64,000 nucleotides of DNA from Demequina sp. NBRC 110057. GTDB lineage: Bacteria; Actinomycetota; Actinomycetes; Actinomycetales; Demequinaceae. The notes beneath the pieces are model-generated. The model made no database searches, was not told the origin of the DNA, and was given only the letters and a program-made list of their open reading frames with translations. A program made the position numbers and the translations under genes. Position 1 is the stretch's first letter. Each line of letters opens with the position of its first letter. Location of the stretch: assembly GCF_002090175.1 (NCBI RefSeq), contig NZ_BBRN01000006.1, forward strand, positions 124,001 through 188,000, written 5' to 3'. Of the stretch, positions 55,074 to 62,700 are shown one piece after another.

Positions 55074-56119
55074 CCATGCCGACCCTCAGTGAGGGTTCCG
55101 CGACGACGGGAGGCCGGTTGCTGCCGCTGAACAGCTGGGAGGCGAAGGTCATCGTCGGCCTGTTCATCGTCACCAATGCGCTGTTCGCGATCGGCACGTC
55201 CGAGGTCGCCGCCCGCCCCTGGATGACCTACCTCGCCGTGGCCGTCGCCGGCTACGGCGCCGTGGTGATCGTGAAGCGGGCACCGTTCCCGTTCCCGCGC
55301 CGCGACACGGCCATCGTGCTGGCCACGGTGGTCGTGTCGACCGCGCTGGTCTTCGGCGGCGTCACCGGCGCCGGCGCACTCGGCAGGGCAACGTGGCACC
55401 TGGGGTCGAACACGTGGCTGCTGTTCTTCCTCGCCATGCGCGGACGGCCTGGTGCCGCATGGCTCGGCATGGCGCTCATGCTGGGTCAGAGCGCCGTGTG
55501 GGGAGCCTTCACCGGGCGCGGGGCGCTTGCAGCCGTCATGATGTCCAACAGCCACGTGGGAATCCTCATCGTCGCCACCCTCTTCGCGCGCCAGTTGAGC
55601 GCGACCGCCGACCGCATCGCGGCGCTGCGCGAACGCGCGGTCGCGTCCGCGGCGGAGACAGCGGCGGCCGATGCCGGGCTCGAGATCCGTCGCACCCGCG
55701 CCGCCGAACTGGCGAGCCTCGCTGTGCCGCTGCTCGAGCGCATCAGGTCGGGAGGCCCCTTCGACGCCGACGAACGCGCCCAGTTCGCCCGCACCGAGGC
55801 GCGGCTGCGCGATGGGGTGAGGGGACGCTCCCTTGCCCTCCCCGACGTCGTCGAGGCAGTGGAGGCCGCCCGCATGCGCGGCATCCAGGTCACGATCCTC
55901 GACGACCGCGGCACCGCGGTCGAGGACGGCGAGGCGCTGCGCCGCATGGTCGAGACCACGGTCGGCATCCTCCACGCCGCCTGCTCCGGGTCGATCACCG
56001 TGCGCCTGCTGCCCGCCGGCCGCAGCGCCGCGCTCAGCATCGTCCACGCCGACGGCGACGAGGTGACGCGACGCACGCTTGACGCGCAGGGCCACCCGGC
56101 CGATGCCGGGGTCACCTAA
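55070..56119 (+). CDS. membrane protein with degenerate kinase-like C terminus, third gene of two-component operon
   Basis: 349 residues: about five membrane spans (residues 25-170), a long helix (about 175-245) and a C-terminal domain whose strand pattern (VTILDDRG, ITVRLLPAGRSAALSIVHAD) resembles a GHKL ATPase but without N or G boxes and without a phospho-acceptor histidine. It may be a pseudokinase partner of the preceding kinase. ATGA overlap with the kinase gene. Family not recognised. Confidence 0.7.
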   Translation: MTMPTLSEGSATTGGRLLPLNSWEAKVIVGLFIVTNALFAIGTSEVAARPWMTYLAVAVAGYGAVVIVKRAPFPFPRRDTAIVLATVVVSTALVFGGVTGAGALGRATWHLGSNTWLLFFLAMRGRPGAAWLGMALMLGQSAVWGAFTGRGALAAVMMSNSHVGILIVATLFARQLSATADRIAALRERAVASAAETAAADAGLEIRRTRAAELASLAVPLLERIRSGGPFDADERAQFARTEARLRDGVRGRSLALPDVVEAVEAARMRGIQVTILDDRGTAVEDGEALRRMVETTVGILHAACSGSITVRLLPAGRSAALSIVHADGDEVTRRTLDAQGHPADAGVT

Positions 56120-56171
56120 CCCACGGCCTCCCGCCACCGCATCGGCCGCCCGCACGACCGCGGAAAGGCGA

Positions 56172-56211
56172 AGGGGCGGCACCCGCGACCACCGTCGCGC
56201 GCGCCGCCCCT
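56172..56211. terminator. hairpin between convergent genes
   Basis: AGGGGCGGC (56172-56180) pairs with GCCGCCCCT (56203-56211), with CGCGAC/GTCGCG extending inside. It separates the two-component operon from the convergent SHOCT gene and could terminate both. Confidence 0.6.
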
Positions 56212-56233
56212 CGAGAGCGTTCGGGCTCGTGCC

Positions 56234-56626
56234 TTAGTTGGCGAGCGCCTTCGCCTTGATGGCGTCGAACTCGGCCTGCGTGATGGCGCCGGAGTCGAGC
56301 AGCTCCTTGGCCGCCTTGATCTCGCCGGCGGGGCCGGCCTCGCCCATCAGGCCCTTGGTGTACTCGACCTGGGCGGCGTGCACCTCGGCGGCCTGCGCGA
56401 CGTCGCGGCGGGCCATGCCCTTACCGCGGGCGATCAGGTAGATGAGGATGCCGAGGAACGGGAAGATCAGCACCGCGATCAGCCACAGCACCTTGCCGAA
56501 GCCGCCGAGCTCGCGGTCACGGAAGATGTCGACGATGACGCGGAACAGCACCATGAAGAACGCCACGAGGACGAAGATCCAGAGGCTGAAGAACAGCAGG
56601 TCGAGGAAGGACTTGAAGAACTCCAC
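56234..56626 (-). CDS. SHOCT-domain membrane protein
   Basis: 130 residues. Two membrane spans (about 8-32 and 44-66, the latter FGKVLWLIAVLIFPFLGILIYLIARG being PLDc_N-like) are followed by a C-terminal SHOCT domain (AAKELLDSGAITQAEFDAIK). GTG start with AAGGAG; a minus-strand TAGTGT at about 56690 may be the -10, and the leader contains the hairpin TTCGCGG/CCGCGAA (56648-56667). Function unknown; SHOCT proteins are often oligomerising. Confidence 0.83.
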   Translation of the reverse strand: MEFFKSFLDLLFFSLWIFVLVAFFMVLFRVIVDIFRDRELGGFGKVLWLIAVLIFPFLGILIYLIARGKGMARRDVAQAAEVHAAQVEYTKGLMGEAGPAGEIKAAKELLDSGAITQAEFDAIKAKALAN

Positions 56627-56752
56627 GGGGGCTCCTTAGAACGGTATTTCGCGGGGACGTCCGCGAACCGCGGAACGGCCACCACACTACTGGACCGCTG
56701 GTCGAATTGTCCCGCACCTGAGAATGTTCCTAGCGGACACGTCGAGAAACGC

Positions 56753-56784
56753 GAAAGGCCCCCGCCAACTGGCGGGGGCCTTTC
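56753..56784 (-). terminator. terminator of tRNA-Arg
   Basis: Perfect 14-bp stem GAAAGGCCCCCGCC / GGCGGGGGCCTTTC with a 4-nt loop, 8 nt after the 3' end of the tRNA on the minus strand. Confidence 0.8.
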
Positions 56785-56791
56785 GATAAAG

Positions 56792-56864
56792 CGCGCCCGG
56801 AGGGATTCGAACCCCCAACCTTCTGATCCGTAGTCAGATGCTCTATCCGTTGAGCTACGGGCGC
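56792..56864 (-). tRNA. tRNA-Arg (anticodon ACG)
   Basis: 73 nt including discriminator G. Acceptor GCGCCCG/CGGGCGC, anticodon loop CTACGGA within stem TCTGA/TCAGA, T-loop GGTTCGAATCC. No CCA is encoded. Confidence 0.95.
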
Positions 56865-56950
56865 ACGGTCCGCGAGGACCGAGACACAACTATACAGGTT
56901 CGGGAGGCGGTCGATGACCACTTTCGCCCGATCCATGCGTCGTCGCGTGG

Positions 56951-57038
56951 CGGAGACGGTGGGATTCGAACCCACGGATGGGTTTACCCCATCACATCCT
57001 TAGCAGGGATGCACTTTCGGCCGCTCAGTCACGTCTCC
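56951..57038 (-). tRNA. tRNA-Ser (anticodon GCT)
   Basis: 88 nt with the long variable arm of class II tRNAs. Acceptor GGAGACG, anticodon loop CTGCTAA, T-loop GGTTCGAATCC, discriminator G. Confidence 0.95.
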
Positions 57039-57058
57039 TGTGCAGCGGGTACAGGGTA

Positions 57059-57108
57059 CCGGTCGCGGGAGCCTTGGAGCAAAGCGGGTTCGCGAGGCCC
57101 GCGACCGG
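57059..57108 (-). terminator. hairpin after the cysteine-rich peptide gene
   Basis: CCGGTCGCGGG (57059-57069) pairs perfectly with CCCGCGACCGG (57098-57108), extended by GGT/ACC. It lies 12 nt after the peptide stop on the minus strand and insulates it from the tRNA-Ser gene. Confidence 0.65.
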
Positions 57109-57120
57109 CACCCCGCGGTC

Positions 57121-57177
57121 CTAGCAGCAGCCGGTTCCGCAGCAGCCTCCGCCGCAGCACTGAGTCATGCTCTCCAT
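57121..57177 (-). CDS. 18-residue cysteine-rich peptide, candidate metal(loid)-binding micropeptide
   Basis: ATG at 57177 follows a strong GGGAGGTG ribosome binding site; 18 codons then TAG: MESMTQCCGGGCCGTGCC. Six cysteines sit as three CC pairs separated by GGG and GTG, a regular CC-x3 pattern suited to binding soft metals or arsenite. A second ATG (fourth codon) is possible. Minus-strand TTGACA (57244-57239) and CATGCT 18 nt further form a promoter; the -35 overlaps one ArsR-type palindrome and the other lies in the leader. It is divergent from an ArsR gene with As(III)-type cysteines. The size is below usual gene-calling limits. Function is inference. Confidence 0.7.
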   Translation of the reverse strand: MESMTQCCGGGCCGTGCC

Positions 57178-57194
57178 CACACCCACCTCCCTTC

Positions 57195-57204
57195 GACATA
57201 TGTC
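57195..57204. promoter_or_regulatory. ArsR operator palindrome, copy 1
   Basis: GACATATGTC, perfect palindrome in the leader of the cysteine-rich peptide gene. Confidence 0.65.
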
Positions 57205-57230
57205 TCAACACGAAGCATGGGCCGAAGTTA

Positions 57231-57242
57231 TGACATATGTCA
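57231..57242. promoter_or_regulatory. ArsR operator palindrome, copy 2
   Basis: TGACATATGTCA, perfect 12-bp palindrome sharing its core with copy 1, 36 bp away, overlapping the TTGACA -35 of the peptide promoter. Confidence 0.7.
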
Positions 57243-57264
57243 AATCTTGTGAGAGCATGGGCTC

Positions 57265-57642
57265 ATGCCCGCCTCACTTCCCCAGGTCGACGCCTCGGAG
57301 GCGCTGTGCTGCGCGCCGCTGGGCGACCCCGGCTTCGCGCCCGAGGACGACGCTGTGGCCATCGCGGCACGACTGCGAGCCATGGCGGATGCGAACCGTG
57401 TGAGGATCCTCCAGGCGCTCAGCTGCTGCGAGGGCCACGAGATGACGACCACGGACGTCGCGGCGCTCCTCGATGTGACGCCCGCGACGGCCAACCACCA
57501 TCTGCGCCAGCTCGAAGGCGCCGGGATGGTCACGGCGCGACGCGACGGCGCCAAGGTCCACTACGGGCTACGCCTGCACAGCGTGCGCGCGGTGTCGCGC
57601 GTCCTCCACGTCACCTGCGGGGCGTCCTGCGCCTGCTGCTAG
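57265..57642 (+). CDS. ArsR-family metal(loid)-sensing repressor
   Basis: 125 residues. Winged helix with recognition helix VTPATANHHLRQLEGAGMV. Cysteines at 15-16 (EALCCAPLG) and 54-55 (LSCCEG) match the Cys15/Cys16/Cys55 As(III) site described for Corynebacterium glutamicum ArsR. In addition the C terminus ends with a cluster at 118, 122, 124 and 125 (CGASCACC) not found in that protein. It should repress the divergent cysteine-rich peptide gene and itself through the two palindromes. No arsenite pump or arsenate reductase is nearby. Confidence 0.87.
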   Translation: MPASLPQVDASEALCCAPLGDPGFAPEDDAVAIAARLRAMADANRVRILQALSCCEGHEMTTTDVAALLDVTPATANHHLRQLEGAGMVTARRDGAKVHYGLRLHSVRAVSRVLHVTCGASCACC

Positions 57643-57669
57643 CGGGTCGGCGCCACGCCACTTCATGAG

Positions 57670-57758
57670 CGGAGAGTGTGGGATTCGAACCCACGGAGAC
57701 GCTTACACGCCTCAACGGTTTTCAAGACCGTCACCTTCGGCCACTCGGTCAACTCTCC
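57670..57758 (-). tRNA. tRNA-Ser (anticodon TGA)
   Basis: 89 nt, class II with long variable arm. Acceptor GGAGAGT/ACTCTCC, anticodon loop CTTGAAA in stem ACGGT/ACCGT, T-loop GGTTCGAATCC, discriminator G. Confidence 0.95.
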
Positions 57759-57767
57759 TACGCCGGT

Positions 57768-58199
57768 TTAGGCCCCGGCCGTGCCATTGTGCCAGCCCGC
57801 CGGCATACCGGGGGTGACCACCGTCAGCTCGTACAGCTCGGCCGCCTGGGCGAGTTCCGCATCGTACGTCGCGATGGTGTCGATCGAGGGGTGAGCCACT
57901 GCCGCCCCCAGGTGCAGCGCCGCAAACGGCTTCAGCACGGCCGCGGCGTGCGTGGACACGCCCACGTTCTTGTCGGAAAACCGGATGGAGGGGATGCGCG
58001 CGCGCACCTGCTCCACCACCTCGAAGGCCTGGTTCTTCTCCGCGCGCGGGTACAGCTCCGCCGCCTGGCGCAGTTCGGTATACCCCAGCTGTGTGGTGGT
58101 CACCTCCCCCAGTCGGGGCAGGATCCACGCGGTGAACTCGTCGAAGTACTTCACGCCGGGCAGGAAGCGCACCAGCGCGGAGCCGTCGACGTAGATCAC
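57768..58199 (-). CDS. PIN-domain protein (VapC-like), no antitoxin seen
   Basis: 143 residues. Acidic residues expected of a PIN ribonuclease are present: Asp in VIYVDGSALVRF, Glu in YTELRQA, Asp pair in HPSIDTIATYDAEL. GTG 58199 was chosen since TATCCT lies 7 nt upstream. VapC toxins cut tRNA or rRNA and normally follow a small antitoxin gene; none is found upstream, and the next gene downstream is tRNA-Ser, 10 nt away. It may be an orphan or act as a maturation nuclease. Confidence 0.78.
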   Translation of the reverse strand: MIYVDGSALVRFLPGVKYFDEFTAWILPRLGEVTTTQLGYTELRQAAELYPRAEKNQAFEVVEQVRARIPSIRFSDKNVGVSTHAAAVLKPFAALHLGAAVAHPSIDTIATYDAELAQAAELYELTVVTPGMPAGWHNGTAGA

Positions 58200-58206
58200 G
58201 CTCGCA

Positions 58207-58212
58207 AGGATA
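58207..58212 (-). promoter_or_regulatory. -10 box of the PIN gene (leaderless)
   Basis: TATCCT on the minus strand, 7 nt before GTG 58199. Confidence 0.5.
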
Positions 58213-58269
58213 GCCCGGCAGAGGTCAGCCGATGCGCGCGCGCCGTTGCGCACGCATCGGCCGTCTGTG

Positions 58270-58872
58270 TCAGCCCTTCTTGAGCTGTCGCATCGCGAGC
58301 TGGACCACGGCGATCAGCGCCTGCTTGGTCGCGGCCTTCTCGCGCGCATCGGTGTACATGACGGGGACCTCGGGCGGGATGCCCAGGGCCTCGCGCACGT
58401 CCTCGAGGGTGTGGCGGGCGACGCCGTCGAAGCAGTTGACGCACACCACGAACGGCACGCCGCGTCCCTCGAAGTAGTCGACCGCGGGGAAGCACTGGTC
58501 GAGTCGCTCGGTGTCGACGAGGACCACGGCGCCGATGGCTCCGCGCACCAGGTCGTCCCACATGAACAGGAAGCGGTCCTGGCCGGGGGTGCCGAACAGG
58601 TACAGCCACAGCGAGCCGGGAAGCGCGATGCGGCCGAAGTCCATGGCCACCGTGGTGGTGGTCTTGCGGTCGGTCACGCCACCGGCGTCGTCGACGCCGA
58701 TCGACTTCTCCGTCATCGCCGCCTCGGTGTTGAGGGGGTCGATGTCCGAGATCGAGCCGATGAAGGTCGTCTTGCCCACGGCGAAGCCGCCGGCGATGAC
58801 GATCTTGACGACCGTGGGGGCGACGTGGACGGGAGCGGTCGCGACCGCCGCGTCAGAGGGCTGCGATGCCAT
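58270..58872 (-). CDS. conservon GTPase (CvnD-like)
   Basis: 200 residues, small G protein of the MglA/CvnD type: P-loop GGFAVGKTT, G2 Thr-rich RKTTTTVAMD, G3 FGTPGQDRF, and VNCFDG in place of NKxD. In actinobacteria it acts with a roadblock protein as GAP/regulator. ATG 58872 lies inside the DUF742 gene end, with GGAGAG upstream. Fourth gene of the conservon. Confidence 0.92.
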   Translation of the reverse strand: MASQPSDAAVATAPVHVAPTVVKIVIAGGFAVGKTTFIGSISDIDPLNTEAAMTEKSIGVDDAGGVTDRKTTTTVAMDFGRIALPGSLWLYLFGTPGQDRFLFMWDDLVRGAIGAVVLVDTERLDQCFPAVDYFEGRGVPFVVCVNCFDGVARHTLEDVREALGIPPEVPVMYTDAREKAATKQALIAVVQLAMRQLKKG

Positions 58873-59245
58873 CAAGGACACTCTCCAGAAGGCTCAGGGA
58901 AATCTCGCCGTCCTCGCTGTGCGTGGACTTGTCATCGGCGGTTCCACCGGTGTGAATGATGAGGTGGTTCTCGGTTGCCAGGTCGGTGACGAGGACTCGC
59001 ACCACTCCCAGCGGCAGACGGGTGTGGGCGGACAGCTCGGCGACCGACTGGTACTGACCGGTCGACAGCTGCAGGATGGTGCGCTTCTCGGGCGTCAGCC
59101 CGCGCACCGCCTCCACGTCGGCGCTGGACTCGACAAGGGCCTCCATGGGGAGGTCTTTGCTCGCAGCGCTGACGCGACCGCCCGTGACGGCGTACGGACG
59201 GACCGTGTAGGCCTCGTCGTCGTCATGCACGTCGCTGTGGGTCAT
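58853..59245 (-). CDS. DUF742 protein (CvnC-like)
   Basis: 130 residues: YTVRPYAVTGGRVS, a helix-turn-helix-like QYQSVAELSAHTRLPLGVVR core, LLESVLDGIAAL end. DUF742 proteins are always with roadblock and GTPase genes; some bind DNA or the GTPase. Overlaps the GTPase start. ATG 59245 chosen; GTG 59254 possible. Confidence 0.92.
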   Translation of the reverse strand: MTHSDVHDDDEAYTVRPYAVTGGRVSAASKDLPMEALVESSADVEAVRGLTPEKRTILQLSTGQYQSVAELSAHTRLPLGVVRVLVTDLATENHLIIHTGGTADDKSTHSEDGEISLSLLESVLDGIAAL

Positions 59246-59259
59246 GGTGCTCACATCCT

Positions 59260-59760
59260 TCAGACGCGGGTGTGTCCATCGGTCGGCAGGTTCTGACGCA
59301 TCTCGGTGATGAGCTGCGGGGTGAGGGCGTTCTCGGTGCGCGAGACGAGGAGGGTCATCTCGTAGCCCACGAGGCCCACGTCGCACGTCGAGTCGGCGGC
59401 CACGGCGAGGACGGAGCCGTTTGAGACGCTCATCAGGAAGAGGAACAGCTCGTCCATCTCGATGATCGACTGACGGACCTCGCCTGCCTGGAGCTGACGC
59501 GCGGCACCACGCGTGAGGCTCGCCATGCCCGACACCACGGCCGCGAGCGTGTCGCCACCCGTGCGGTCGAGGTTCTTCGACATGGCCATGAGCAGGCCGT
59601 CGGCGCTCACGACGAGCGTGTGGCGCGTGCCGGGGACCGTCTGGACAAAGTTGTCCAGCAGCCATCCGAAATTGGTTGCTTCAGCGCTGAGCTCGGGCAA
59701 CTGTCCTCCTAGGTGTAACGCTCCGGGTGCGGAGACATTCGTGGTTGCGGGTGTCGTCAT
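59260..59760 (-). CDS. roadblock/LC7 protein (CvnB-like)
   Basis: 166 residues: NFGWLLDNFVQTVPGTRHTL, VVSADGLLMAMSKNLDR, GSVLAVAADSTCDVGLVGYEMTLLV show the roadblock fold. It is thought to regulate nucleotide state of the CvnD GTPase and to link it to the kinase. Starts 2 nt after the kinase stop. Confidence 0.94.
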   Translation of the reverse strand: MTTPATTNVSAPGALHLGGQLPELSAEATNFGWLLDNFVQTVPGTRHTLVVSADGLLMAMSKNLDRTGGDTLAAVVSGMASLTRGAARQLQAGEVRQSIIEMDELFLFLMSVSNGSVLAVAADSTCDVGLVGYEMTLLVSRTENALTPQLITEMRQNLPTDGHTRV

Positions 59761-59762
59761 GG

Positions 59763-62700
59763 TCAGTCCTGGCCCCCGTGCACATCCTGCTCGATCTGCG
59801 TGGCACGATCGAAGTCGGCGGCGTCCTGACGGGCACGCTGGGTGCCGGAGTAGAACGCGCTGAAGCGGTTGCGGACGGCGTCGGCATCGCGCTCGGCGGG
59901 CGTCACCGCCACCTCCTCCTCGAGCGGCTTGACCTCGACCGGCGGCGCGTCCGACTGGCGGCGCTTCTGCAGCCCGGCGCGCGTCTTCTCGATCTTGGGG
60001 CGCTCCGCGGCAAGCGAGCTGAGCTCCGAGAACACGGCCGATGCCACATCGGTGTCGCCACCGTCGCGCTCCTCGGGCCGGATGATCGGCTGGTAGGTGG
60101 TCGCCGACTCGGGCGCGGCGGCCTGCAGCGCGCTCTCGCCCGCGGCCTCCCAGCCGTGCGCCTGCGCCAGCTCCTCGGCGGAGAACTGCTCGACCTCCGG
60201 TGCCTGCTGCTCGGGAAGGGCGACGGGCTCAAACGCCGTCGGGGCCGATGCGGGCTGCGGCTCCGAGTGCTCCTGTTCCGTGTGCTGCGGCTCGAAGGCC
60301 TGCGGGGCGAACGCGGTGGGCGCCTGGTACCGCTCGGGCTCGAACGCCTGGGGGGCGAAGGCCTGCGGCGCAGGCTCGGGCTCGGGCTCCGGCTGCGGCT
60401 CGGGCTCGAAGCTGGCCACGGGCATGGCCGAGAACAGCGAGCCTCGGCTCGGCGTCTGCGGCGCCTCCTCGGCGGTGGCCGATGCCGGCGCGGGCTCCCC
60501 CGCGGGTCCGGGCTCGAAGGTGGCCTGGCTCGGCGCGAACGACGCCTCGCCGGGCTCGAAGGCCGTCGGGGCCGACGCCGCGGACAGGCCCGAGGGCGCC
60601 GTCTCCGCGGGCGGTGCGGCGACAGGCTCGACGACCGGGGCGAACGCCGTGGGCGCGGACGGGGCCGACGGAGCGGGCGTCTCCGCCTCGTCGTCCTTGC
60701 GGCCGCGGCCGAACAGGCGCGAGAAGAAGCCCGGGCGGTGGTCCTCCTCGACGGCGCTCTGGATCAGGTCGTCGAGCTGCGGCGACTCGGACGCCGGGGC
60801 CTCGTCGAGGGCCACGGAGTCGACTCCGGCGAACGGAGTCGAGTCCGCAGGCTCCGCCTCCTCGGGGGCGGCCGGGGTCGAGGCCACGCGGGCCCAGGCC
60901 GGCGTCACACCCTCGGCGTCGGCCGGGAAGTACGGCTGCGCCGCGGGCTCGGGTGCCGACGTCGCGTCGGGCGCCGCCACTGCCTCGTCAAACGAGAACG
61001 GCCCCACTGGCTCGGGCTCTGCCACGGGCTCCGCGACCGGCTCCGCGGACCGTGCCCACGCCGACGCATCGGCCGGCTGCTCGGCCTCGTACGCCGGGGC
61101 CGCGTACGCCGGGGCCTCGTCCGCCGCCTGCTCGTAGGCCGGGGCCTCGTCCGCCACGGCCGCGGCGATGTCCTCGAGCTCGGGAGCGGGCGTCGCGTCC
61201 CACTGCGGCGCGGCATCCGTGGCGGGGACCTCGTCCTCGTCGGGCTCGAACGCGAACGTCGGGATGTGCTCGGCCGCGGGCGACTCGTCGGCGGCATCGG
61301 CCACCGGCTCGTCCTCGACGAGCCACGGGATCGCGGGGGCGTTCATGGCCTCCGGCACCGCGGGGGCCGCGGGCTCGGACGCCTCGGGAGTCTCCCACGA
61401 GGACGCGGCGTGCTCGTCGGCAACCTCGTCGCTGATGACGGGGATCTGGCCGGTGGTCGACGGGTCGAACTTGGGAAGGCGGAAGCCGCTCACCCCTGCC
61501 GCTTCGTCGGGCTCCAGGGCGAAGGTCGGGATCGGCTCGGGCTCGATCACCGGCTGCTCGGCCGGGGTGACGTCGCCCGATGCTGTCGCGTCCTCGGCCT
61601 GCGGCTCGTCCTCGCGGGAACGGCCGCGTGCGCCGAAGAAGGCGGCGGCGCCGAGCGCCCCGGCACCGGCGGCGGTGGCGCCCCAGTGGCGGTCGTGCTC
61701 GCTCTCGGCGGTCGGGGCCGAAGGCGCAGACTCGTGCGCCTCGGAGGAGTCGTCGTCGAGCGCGGGGATCGCGAGCGGCTGCTCGGTCGCCGCGTCGAGG
61801 TCGGAGGCCGCGGCCGCCTGCTCGGTCTCGCGACGCGAACGGAAGCCACGGAACATGGAGGCGCGCTCATCGGCCGACTGCGGCGCGACCTCGCTCGGGG
61901 CGACGGTCGGCGTGAAGCCACCGCTTGCCTCGGCGTCGAGGGCGGACAGCTGCTCCTCGGTGGCGCGGGCGGGGAGGCCCACGACCGGCACCACGCCGGC
62001 AAGCGAGCCGTCAGCCGACGGCGTCTGCGGGGTGCGGCGACGACGGGTCGGCAGGCCCGCGGCGTTGGTGCCCTCGGTGAGACCCTCGACGTCGGCCTCC
62101 TGCGCGGACGGGGCCGCGGCGGCATCGGCCGCGATGAGGGCGTCGATCGAGTGCGGGTCCGCGGCTGCGGCCGGCACGGCACCTCCGCGGGCGGGAAGGT
62201 CGCCACCGCGGCTCGGCAGCTCGCCTCCGCGGGCGGGAAGGTCGCCGTCGCGCCCGGACAGGCTCGCGCCCTCCTGGACGGCGGCTGGCGTGTAGGCGGG
62301 TCCGGCGGCGATCTCGCGCTCGGGCGAGGCGGCCAGCACGGGCGCGGGAGCCTCGACTGCCTCGTCGACGGCCATCGACACCTGGCCAGGCGCCGGCGAC
62401 GCGGCCTCGGTGGGGGTGCCATCGGCCCCCGCGAACAACGCGGTGGGAAGCATCACGGTGGCGACGGTGCCGCGACCCTCCTCGGAGCGCACCTCCACCT
62501 GGGCGCCGATGCGGCGCGCAATGCGGCCGACCACGAAGAGGCCCAGGCGCTGCTCACCGAGGATCTCGGACGCGGCGGTGGAGCCTACGCGGGCGTTCGC
62601 CTCGGCGACCTCGGACTCGGTCATGCCGATGCCGTGGTCCTCGACCTCGACGGCGAATCCACCGTCGACGGCGGCGGTGCGCACGGAAACGCGCGTGCCG

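Noticed and set aside
57768-58199. Complete VapBC toxin-antitoxin pair
   Set aside because: No small antitoxin frame with a start signal precedes the PIN gene; the upstream region to 58270 is only about 70 nt.
62190-62260. Repeat cluster as a CRISPR array
   Set aside because: The short repeats are 21-nt in-frame units coding LPARGG-like heptads in the kinase tail, with no unique spacers; no cas genes are present.
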